64,000 bases of DNA from positions 434,001-498,000 of the forward strand of contig CAWDGB010000014.1 in the NCBI GenBank assembly GCA_963801715.1, given 5' to 3'. Of this stretch, positions 57,226-64,000 are shown piece by piece. How positions within the stretch are numbered: the first letter of the stretch is position 1; every line of letters begins with the position of its first letter. A model generated the notes under the pieces. It was not told the origin of the DNA, searched no databases, and saw only the letters and a program-made list of their open reading frames with translations. Both the position numbers and the translations under genes were made by a program. Origin of the DNA: CAVVJA01 sp963801715. GTDB lineage: Bacteria; Actinomycetota; Actinomycetes; Mycobacteriales; Jatrophihabitantaceae.

Positions 57226-59007
57226 TTACCTTCGGGCCGGCGATCGCCCGTTCCGGGTGCCGTCGTCGGCTAGGTCGGCAGCCGCTGAGGTCAGCATTTC
57301 GGCGGCGTGCTGCCGGGCGGTCTCGGTACCGCTTCCGGCGAGCATCCGGGCCAGCTCCGCGACGCGGTCGGCACCGTCGACCACGCGGACGGCGCTGACC
57401 CCCCGGTTGGTGCTGTCCTCGGGCTTGTCGATGACGACGTGCTGATCGGCATAAGCGGCTACCTGCGGCAGGTGGGTGACGACGATCACCTGATAGTCCT
57501 GGGCCAACCGCGCCAGCCGGCGGCCGACTTCGATCGCCGCTCGTCCCCCGACTCCCGCGTCGACCTCGTCGAACACCAACGTGGGGACGTCCTTGGCGGC
57601 CGCACCGAGGCACACCTCGATGGCCAGCATGACCCGAGACAGCTCGCCACCTGATGCTCCGCGCTGCACGGGCAGGGCCGGGGCGTCGGGACGTGGCTGC
57701 AGCAGGATCTCGACCTCGTCGAGCCCGTCCGGGCCAGCAACGGCTGGGGCACCGTCGACGATCAGCGGATAAGCGCCTGCGCCCGGGGTTCGCGACGCGA
57801 CGGTCACGGTCACTCGGGCCTCGGGCATCGCAAGACCGGCGAGTTCCGCCGAGACCGAGCCTGCGAGCCGATCGGCCGCGTCGCGTCGTGCGGCCGACAG
57901 CGCGCTGCCCAGCTTCGCGGTCTCGCCCGCGAGCGCGTCCCGCTCGGCGGCGAGCGCGGCGAGGGCCTCGTCGGAGACGTCCAGGTCGACGAGCTGCCTT
58001 TCCGCCTCCTGCGCCCAGGCCAGGACATCGGTCAGCTCCGGCCCGTACCTGCGGGTCAGGCTCGTGAGCACGGCGCGGCGATCCTCGACCTCGGCCAGCC
58101 GGGCCGGATCGGCGTCGAGCAGCGCACCGTATTGCACCAGATCAGCGCCCAGATCCGCGACCAAGGCAGCTAGTTCGACGATCCGGTCCCGCATGGCGCC
58201 GAGCGCGGGATCGTCGGTCGCCTCCATATCCAGCGAGCGCCGCGCGATGCCCAGCAGCGTGGCCACGTCGGAGGCGTAGCTCGCCGGATCGTCGGCGTCA
58301 CCGAGCAGCGCGTCGTGCGCCGTCCGGGCGGCGAGGCGCAACTCGTCGGCGTGTGCCAGCCGCGACGCCGTGGCGCGCAGCTCGGCGTCCTCTCCGGGAA
58401 CGGGTGCGGCGGCTGTGATCTCAGCCACGCCGTGCCGCAGCACGTCCGCCTGCCGAGCCAACTCGCGGGCCCGGGCCGTCCGGTCGGCAAGGCGGTCCTC
58501 GGCCGCGCGCCACGCCCGGAATTGCGCGGCGTACGTCGCGGCGTCATGGCCCCCATATCGATCCAGGGCGGCGCGCTGCTCGGCCGGCCGAGTGAGCCGG
58601 ATCTGGTCGGATTGGCCGTGCACGGAAAACAGGTGCGCTCCGATGTCGCCGAGTACGGACACCGGTACCGGCGCTCCGCCGGCGAACCCCCGGGATCGCC
58701 CGCCTGCGGTGACGGTGCGCCGCAGCACGAGCGTGTGGTCGGCATCGAGCTCGCCACCAGCGTCGGCAACGCGACTGGCCGCGACCGACTCCGGCTCTAG
58801 GAGCAGGCGGCCGTCGATGATCGCTAGCTCCTGACCAGCGCGCACCCGGGTCGCGTCGCCGCGGCCGCCGAACAGCAGCTGCAGGCCGGTGACGACCATG
58901 GTCTTGCCGGCACCCGTCTCACCGGTCACGACGGTCAGCCCGGGCCCGAGCGGAAGCACGGCGTCGTCGATGACGCCCAGGCCCCGGATCCGAAGCTCCT
59001 CCAGCAC
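57226..59007 (-). CDS. recN: DNA repair protein RecN
   Basis: A 593-residue SMC-like repair ATPase: Walker A VTGETGAGKTMVVTGL at the N-terminus, a long coiled coil (about 155-365), signature QRGASGGELSRVMLAIE and Walker B TLVFDEVDAGVGGRAAIEVG. Supports double-strand break repair by homologous recombination. GTG 59007. Confidence 0.96.
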   Translation of the reverse strand: MLEELRIRGLGVIDDAVLPLGPGLTVVTGETGAGKTMVVTGLQLLFGGRGDATRVRAGQELAIIDGRLLLEPESVAASRVADAGGELDADHTLVLRRTVTAGGRSRGFAGGAPVPVSVLGDIGAHLFSVHGQSDQIRLTRPAEQRAALDRYGGHDAATYAAQFRAWRAAEDRLADRTARARELARQADVLRHGVAEITAAAPVPGEDAELRATASRLAHADELRLAARTAHDALLGDADDPASYASDVATLLGIARRSLDMEATDDPALGAMRDRIVELAALVADLGADLVQYGALLDADPARLAEVEDRRAVLTSLTRRYGPELTDVLAWAQEAERQLVDLDVSDEALAALAAERDALAGETAKLGSALSAARRDAADRLAGSVSAELAGLAMPEARVTVTVASRTPGAGAYPLIVDGAPAVAGPDGLDEVEILLQPRPDAPALPVQRGASGGELSRVMLAIEVCLGAAAKDVPTLVFDEVDAGVGGRAAIEVGRRLARLAQDYQVIVVTHLPQVAAYADQHVVIDKPEDSTNRGVSAVRVVDGADRVAELARMLAGSGTETARQHAAEMLTSAAADLADDGTRNGRSPARR

Positions 59008-59034
59008 GATCGGGAACGCTAGCCCACGGCCGAG

Positions 59035-59940
59035 TTACTCATCGGGTCCAAGTTCCACCCGGCCGTTGCGGAAACCAGACACTGGCAGTTGGAACTTGGT
59101 TACCAGACGGTCGGCGAAACTCCAGTCCGCGAGCCGCACGATCCGGATCGGTACGGCTCCGCGGTGAACCATGACGCGGCTGCCAGGCGGCAAGTCGATC
59201 GCGCGGCGGCCGTCGCAGCTCAGAACTCCTGGATAGTCGGGACGGAGCAGCGTGACGTCGATCCGCGACTCGGGTGTCACCACGACGGGCCGAGAGAACA
59301 GCGCGTGCGCCGCGTTAGGTACCACGACGAGCGCATCCAGGCTCGGCCAGAGAATGGGTCCACCCGCCGAATATGCGTATGCCGTCGATCCGGTCGGCGT
59401 CGCACAGAGCACGCCATCACAGCCGAAGCGCAGCAGCTCGTGACCGTCGACGGCGACGGCCAGCTCCAGCATGCGCTCGCGTGCGCTCTTCTCCACCGAC
59501 GCCTCGTTGAGCGCCCACTCCGTCGCGAGCGTACGACCGAAGAGCTCCGCTCGGACGTCCAGCGTCGTCCGCTCTTCGAGGTCATAGCGCCGGTCGACCA
59601 CGGCCGTTAACGCCTCGACCAGCGCGTCCGGCTCCGCTCCGGCCAGGAATCCCACCCGGCCGAAGTTGACACCCAGCATCGGCACGCGGGCCGGGCGAGC
59701 GAACTCGGCCGCGCGCAGAAAGGTGCCGTCTCCGCCGAACACCAAGACAAGCTCGGCGTTCTCTGCGGCCGATGGCTCCTCCGGCACGGTCACGACGTCC
59801 GTGATGCAGCACTCGCGAGCTTCCTGCTCGAGCATGCGGACCTCGAATCCGGCCCGGATCAGCTCGTGGACGGCGAAGGCAGCTTTGCGCGTGATCAAGT
59901 CGCGCGAGGTGTGCGCGACGATCAGCGCCGCCCTACCCAT
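59035..59940 (-). CDS. nadK: NAD kinase
   Basis: 301 residues with GGDGTFLRAAEFARP, LGVNFGRVGFL, an ALNEASVEKSARE segment (NE motif) and DGVLCATPTGSTAYAYSAGGPIL. Phosphorylates NAD to NADP. ATG 59940 lies 8 bp inside the tlyA 3' end with AAAGGA upstream; the longer frame to 60219 is antisense-like. Order tlyA-nadK-recN is the usual actinobacterial one. Confidence 0.95.
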   Translation of the reverse strand: MGRAALIVAHTSRDLITRKAAFAVHELIRAGFEVRMLEQEARECCITDVVTVPEEPSAAENAELVLVFGGDGTFLRAAEFARPARVPMLGVNFGRVGFLAGAEPDALVEALTAVVDRRYDLEERTTLDVRAELFGRTLATEWALNEASVEKSARERMLELAVAVDGHELLRFGCDGVLCATPTGSTAYAYSAGGPILWPSLDALVVVPNAAHALFSRPVVVTPESRIDVTLLRPDYPGVLSCDGRRAIDLPPGSRVMVHRGAVPIRIVRLADWSFADRLVTKFQLPVSGFRNGRVELGPDE

Positions 59941-60808
59941 GTGCCGTCCTTTCTGGCCCTTCGCGCGAGGTTGCGTCGCCTCGCGCAGGTACCTCTCGCC
60001 GGCCTGCGCTCGCCGCGGCTTGCTCGATGGCAGCCCGGTCGTGCGCGTCGTCCGCCGGCCCGCTCGCCCGGCGCAGCCATAGAAAGAATTCCACGTTGCC
60101 AGACGGTCCGGGTAACCGGCTACGGGTGACGCCGCGCATCGACCAGCCCAGTCGGGCCGCCGCAGCGGCAACGCTCGCCACCGCGTCCGCGCGCAATGCC
60201 GGATCACGGACCACGCCACCGGCGCCCAGCCGCTCCCGGCCGACCTCGAACTGCGGCTTGACCAGCGGCATCAGGTCGCCGTCGTCGACCGTGCAGGTGA
60301 TCAGCGCCGGCAGCACGACCGCCAGCGAGATGAACGACAGGTCGGCAACCGTGAGGTGCACCGGGCCGCCGATGGCGTCCGGTGTCAACGTTCGCACGTT
60401 TGTGCGATCGAGCACGCGAACGCGCTCGTCCTGCCGCAGCGGCCAGGCCAGTTGCCCGTAGCCGACATCGACGGCGATCACCTCAGCGGCGCCCGCTCGC
60501 AACAGCACATCCGTGAAGCCGCCGGTCGAGGCGCCGGCGTCCAGGCATCGCCGACCCGCGACCGTGATCTGCGGGAACGCCTCGAGCGCGCCGGCGAGCT
60601 TGTACCCGCCGCGCGAGGCATATCCAGGATCGTCGGCGTCGAGGACTCGAACTGGCGTGTCGGCGTCGACGGCAGTCGCCGGCTTGCGGGCCGGAATGCC
60701 GCGTACCTGAACGCGGCCGGCGCTCACCAACTGCACCGCCTGTTCCCGCGAACGAGCCAGACCCCGGCGCACGAGTTCGGCGTCGAGCCGCTGCCGTCGG
60801 GTGACCAC
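59933..60808 (-). CDS. tlyA: TlyA family rRNA (cytidine-2'-O)-methyltransferase
   Basis: A 291-residue protein: S4-like domain (about 5-60, RLDAELVRRGLARSREQAVQLVSAGRVQVRG), then FtsJ-type methyltransferase with ASRGGYKLAGALEAF, LDAGASTGGFTDVLLRAGA and KPQFEVGRERL. TlyA in mycobacteria methylates 16S and 23S rRNA and its loss confers capreomycin resistance. GTG 60808 gives the best fit; its 3' end overlaps the nadK start. Confidence 0.93.
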   Translation of the reverse strand: MVTRRQRLDAELVRRGLARSREQAVQLVSAGRVQVRGIPARKPATAVDADTPVRVLDADDPGYASRGGYKLAGALEAFPQITVAGRRCLDAGASTGGFTDVLLRAGAAEVIAVDVGYGQLAWPLRQDERVRVLDRTNVRTLTPDAIGGPVHLTVADLSFISLAVVLPALITCTVDDGDLMPLVKPQFEVGRERLGAGGVVRDPALRADAVASVAAAAARLGWSMRGVTRSRLPGPSGNVEFFLWLRRASGPADDAHDRAAIEQAAASAGRREVPARGDATSREGPERTAHG

Positions 60809-60816
60809 CGCGAGCG

Positions 60817-61095
60817 TCAGCCGCCCGGATCGTGGATGCCGCGCAGCGCAGCATGCAGCTCGTCGTGAACCGCTTCATAGCGTTCAATGTGCTCGGCGAC
60901 TGGCAGCTCATCCAGCTCGTCCAGCCCGGCAACCTGTGCCCGGAGGCTGTCCCCGAGCAGCGGCAGGGCCGGAGTAGCCGCCTCGGGCGACTTCTCGGCG
61001 GGCACCAGGTCGCTTGGCGGCGCCTCCGGTGCCGCGGCCTGGCCAGTCCCAGCCGTGCTCTCGGGATCAGCGGGCTGCATGTCGGGATCGGTCAC
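60817..61095 (-). CDS. Small conserved hypothetical protein upstream of tlyA (Rv1693-like)
   Basis: A 92-residue protein with a Pro/Ala/Glu-rich, probably disordered first half and a conserved-looking end LDELDELPVAEHIERYEAVHDELHAALRGI. GTG 61095 with GGAGG 5 bp upstream decides the start. The tail resembles the short proteins that sit before tlyA in mycobacteria. Function unknown. Confidence 0.75.
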   Translation of the reverse strand: MTDPDMQPADPESTAGTGQAAAPEAPPSDLVPAEKSPEAATPALPLLGDSLRAQVAGLDELDELPVAEHIERYEAVHDELHAALRGIHDPGG

Positions 61096-61275
61096 TGGTC
61101 CTCCAGGTCGCCGAGATGGCAGTCGCGCCGACGGTACCGCGAGTGTCCTGCGCGTGTCCGGAATGGCTTGCTGGATGCGGCGAGCCACGCGCACACCGGT
61201 GTGGCGTGGCGCGTCGCAGGTTCCCGAAGATGTTTCGGACACGCGACACCAGGCACTCCGGTACCGTCACCGCAC

Positions 61276-61614
61276 ATGGCGACGGTCGAGGAATGCGAGC
61301 AGGCATTCCACGACCTCGCGGCCAAGTTGGCCGCGGCCGACGACAGCGCGAAGAAGCAGGCCTCGCTCAACCGCTCGATCAGCTGCAAGCTCCGCGATCT
61401 GAACGTGATCTTCTTCGGCCGGCTCAAAGACGGCGAGCTGATCGACATTCGCCAAGTCGACCGCACGGACGCGCAGGTGCGCCTGTCAATGACGAGCGAC
61501 GTCCTGCTCGATCTCACGTCCGGCCGGCGTAGTTTCGCCAGCGCCTGGCTCAGCGGCGCAGTCACGGTTGACGCCAACATTTTCGACCTGCTCAAGCTGC
61601 GCTCGATCCTTTAA
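61276..61614 (+). CDS. SCP2-type sterol carrier domain protein
   Basis: A 112-residue single-domain protein with the SCP2 pattern: a short N-terminal helix, ISCKLRDLNVIFFGRLKDGELIDIRQVD, DVLLDLTSGRRSFASAWLSGAVTV. SCP2 folds bind lipids or hydrophobic ligands. No ribosome binding site before ATG 61276, so a leaderless message is likely. Divergent from the small tlyA-linked gene, convergent with the HAD gene. Confidence 0.85.
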   Translation: MATVEECEQAFHDLAAKLAAADDSAKKQASLNRSISCKLRDLNVIFFGRLKDGELIDIRQVDRTDAQVRLSMTSDVLLDLTSGRRSFASAWLSGAVTVDANIFDLLKLRSIL

Positions 61615-61662
61615 GGACCGGCATCGTCGGGCGCTGAGCTGGTTCGCGGATGTCCGGAGACG

Positions 61663-62745
61663 TCACGCCAGGCTGAGCCGGGCAAGTACCGCGGTGGCCT
61701 CGGCGTCCGCTCCCTCGACCCGCACCACGCCAGCATCGTTCGACCAGGTCCAGGCGGCAGCGCACAAGGCCCGCAGCGCATCGAGCTCGTCACCTGTCGA
61801 TCGGTCGGTGCCCGACGTCGCTGCTCGCAACGTGAGGGCGGTCCCGTCGCGGCTGGCCGACCAGGCACCGCAGCGGGCCCCGGCCCGGTCCACGATCGGT
61901 TCGGGATGAGCGATCAGCAAGCCGCCGAGATCCGCCGCAATGTAGTCCGGGCGCAACCGCTCGGGCGCTTCGAGCAGCAGCGCCGGAGTCGTTACGCCGG
62001 TGAGGACGAGCAGGCTGGGACAACCGACGGCTCTCGCGCCTTCGACATCCGTATCCAACCGATCCCCGACGACGATCGGGTGTTGCGCGCCCGATCGCTC
62101 GACCGTCTCCCGATGCATCGTTGGCTCGGGCTTGCCCGTGACCACCGGCGTGGCGCCGGTCGCGTGCCGCAACGCCGCGACCAGCGAGCCGTTGCCGGGC
62201 AGTGGTCCGCGAGCCGACGGCAAGGTCGCGTCGATGTTGGTGGCGACCCAGGGAATGCCGCGCTGGATCGCGATCGCGCCCTCGGCAAGCATTCGCCAGT
62301 TCGTGTCGGGCGAGTAGCCCTGGACGACGGCCGCCGGCTCGTCGTCGGCGCTGAAGACCGGAACCAGGTCGCGCTCCCGCAGGGCCTCGACGAGACCGTC
62401 CGCCCCGACGACCAGCACTCGGGCCCTCGCCGGCAGCCGCTCCGCCAGATAGTGGGCGGCGGCTTGCGAAGAGGTGATCACCTCCCACGGGTCGGCCGGC
62501 ACCCCGAGTCCGCGCAGCTGGGCGGCTACCTCCTCGGGCGTGCGGGCGGCATTGTTAGTGACGAACGCCAATCGCATTCCACGTTCCCGGGCGCTGGCCA
62601 GCGCCTGCGGTGCGCCGGTCACCGCAGCCCGACCCAGGTAGACCACCCCGTCCAGATCGAGCAGGGCGACGTCGTAGCGCGACGCCAGCGGAGCTGACGA
62701 CCCGCGCAGGGTCGGCTGCCGTGCCTGCGATGTTTGCGTGCTCAC
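61663..62745 (-). CDS. NagD-like HAD-superfamily phosphatase
   Basis: 360 residues of HAD subfamily IIA: motif I LLDLDGVVYLGRA, motif II VTNNAARTPEEVAAQL, motif III and IV region VVTGKPEPTM and VVGDRLDTDVEGA. A C-terminal region of about 60 residues lies beyond the usual NagD fold. The M. tuberculosis homologue Rv1692 is reported as a glycerol-3-phosphate phosphatase. GTG 62745 chosen; ATG 62775 is possible. Located beyond tlyA as in mycobacteria. Confidence 0.9.
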   Translation of the reverse strand: MSTQTSQARQPTLRGSSAPLASRYDVALLDLDGVVYLGRAAVTGAPQALASARERGMRLAFVTNNAARTPEEVAAQLRGLGVPADPWEVITSSQAAAHYLAERLPARARVLVVGADGLVEALRERDLVPVFSADDEPAAVVQGYSPDTNWRMLAEGAIAIQRGIPWVATNIDATLPSARGPLPGNGSLVAALRHATGATPVVTGKPEPTMHRETVERSGAQHPIVVGDRLDTDVEGARAVGCPSLLVLTGVTTPALLLEAPERLRPDYIAADLGGLLIAHPEPIVDRAGARCGAWSASRDGTALTLRAATSGTDRSTGDELDALRALCAAAWTWSNDAGVVRVEGADAEATAVLARLSLA

Positions 62746-62820
62746 TGTGGCCCGGCTCCGATGTCCTATCCCCATCCGTGCACCGAAGCCTAAGCGGTCG
62801 GCTGGCTACGATCGCAAGCC

Positions 62821-64000
62821 ATGAGCAGGGCACAGAAGGGCGAATCGATCCTTCACGACACCGCCGGCGGACTCTCGCTCGCGCCAATGCGCGGGCTGCG
62901 CCCGTCCGTCGGACCAGACCGGCTAGGCAGGCTGCTCTGCCCTCCTTACGACGTCATCAGCGAGACTGATCGATCGGCATTACTCGCCGCTGACCCGGAC
63001 AATGCCGTCGGCGTGATCCTGCCCCGAGCTACCGAGCCGGGCGCGATGCCGGTGCGCGGGTCAGACGATCCGTACACCCAAGCCGCGGCCCGGTTGGACC
63101 GTTGGGTGTCCACGGGCCTGTATCGCGTCGATCCGGACCCGACCTTGTACGTGTACGAGATGCGGACCGCCGAGGGCGTGACGACTCGCGGGCTGCTCGG
63201 AGCACTGGAGTTGCGCGATCCCGCGGATGGCGTCGTCCTCCCGCATGAGAACACCATGGCGGGCCCAGTCGCTGATCGCCTCGCGCTGATGCGGGCGACT
63301 GGTGCGGATCTCGAACCGATCTACCTCGTTTACGACGGCGGCGGCGCAGCGTCCCAGGTCGTCGCCGGCGTTACTGAGATCGACCTGCTCGCGACGGCAG
63401 TAACACCCGACCAAACCAGGCATCGGCTGTGGGGCATCACGGATCCGCGGGTGCATGCGGCCGTCGATGACGACCTTGCGACGCGTCATGCCCTGATCGC
63501 GGACGGCCATCACCGGTACGCGACGTACCGCGAACTCCAGCGTGATATGAGGATTTCGGCCGGACCTGGCCCCTGGGATCGCGGCCTGGCGCTCCTCGTC
63601 GACTCCACGGCTTATGGGCCACAGGTGCACGCGATTCACCGGGTACTCGTCGGACTTCCCGCTTGGCGACGCCCTCGAGCGCGTACAGCGAGTCGCCAGC
63701 ATCACGGCCGTGGACAGCGCCGAGGCCGGACTGGCTGAGCTGTATGGCGATTCCGGGTTCGCCGCCGTGCTGACCGACGGTCGGACGAGCGCGATCGTGC
63801 ACGACCTGGATCCTGCGCTCGCCGCCGGACTGCGGATCGATGACGAGCCCACCGAGTTGACCGATCTCGACGTGACGGTATTGCATCGCGGGCTGGTGGA
63901 ACGCGTGTGGGGACTGCATGACACCGCCGACACCGTCGGATATGCCCACAGCGTCGACGAGGCCGTGACGGAAGCGGCCCGCTCCGGTGGCACCGCCGTG
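62821..64000 (+). pseudogene. DUF1015 family protein, frameshifted once and cut by the window edge
   Basis: The first 280 residues are plain DUF1015: PSVGPDRLGRLLCPPYDVISETDR, TRGLLGALELRD, VLPHENTMAGPVADRLALMRATGADLEPIYLVYD and DGHHRYATYRELQ. At 63658-63660 (CCC) one extra C throws the frame; removing it gives LGDALERVQRVASITAV and an open frame to the end of the window. The carboxy-terminus lies outside. DUF1015 is widespread in actinobacteria without an established function. ATG 62821. Confidence 0.83.

Overview
The window is high-G+C chromosomal DNA from an actinobacterium (Actinomycetes). The evidence is gene order. The blocks pgsA-like/DUF881/sbp/DUF881/gcvH/garA/ftsR/DUF151/merR/gcvP and tlyA/nadK/recN/steA/mctB/.../pyrG/NUDIX/xerD/.../parA/scpA/scpB/rluB/.../cmk/der are the actinobacterial neighbourhoods known from Mycobacterium, Streptomyces and Frankia relatives. 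The genus cannot be fixed from this sequence.

Layout. (1) 1-10.0 kb, mixed accessory and housekeeping genes: a FUSC-type membrane protein, an AraC/VOC + DUF1801 + UvrA2-like cluster, an acyltransferase, a zinc-less DksA-like protein and an SDR. (2) 10.1-22.9 kb, central metabolism and transport: a PrmC-like methyltransferase, GlpX, malate synthase A, an ACT-containing malic enzyme, a second adenylate kinase, a heterodimeric ABC exporter, GuaB1 and a DUF5999 gene. (3) 22.9-32.0 kb, a long minus-strand block from a PgsA-like enzyme to gcvP, joining envelope/division proteins (DUF881, Sbp, FtsR) to glycine cleavage (GcvH, GcvP) and its phospho-switch (GarA); a glycine riboswitch precedes gcvP. 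(4) 32.1-36.2 kb, an ECF42-type sigma factor with its DGPF partner, an MFS pump and a DUF1275 membrane protein. (5) 36.27-41.16 kb, a small (about 4.9 kb) integrated element in the 3' end of a tRNA-Pro gene, with two att copies, paired arm-type integrase repeats at both ends, a tyrosine integrase, an HTH protein, a lipoprotein and a membrane-anchored propeller-like protein. (6) 41.2-64 kb, the conserved core der-cmk-aroH-rluB-scpB-scpA-parA, then xerD-NUDIX-pyrG, an envelope cluster (glycosyltransferase, MurJ paralogue, GT4-like membrane protein, MctB/SteB, SteA), recN-nadK-tlyA, SCP2, a NagD-like HAD phosphatase and DUF1015 (running off the end).

Translational coupling by GTGA/ATGA overlap is pervasive (scpA-scpB, rluB-aroH, aroH-cmk, pyrG-NUDIX, NUDIX-xerD, murJ-GT, steA-mctB, the ABC pair, pgsA-DUF881, DUF881-sbp, sbp-DUF881, DGPF-sigma).

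Seven genes carry an apparent +1 frameshift (AraC/VOC, ABC subunit, MFS, integrase, glycosyltransferase, MurJ, DUF1015). Each is repaired by removing one base, usually from a C/G run, so most are probably sequence errors rather than true pseudogenes. They create false 'fusions', notably glycosyltransferase-CTP synthase and AraC-VOC. I see no CRISPR array, toxin-antitoxin pair or recognisable defence system. The most distinctive structure is the tRNA-Pro element.
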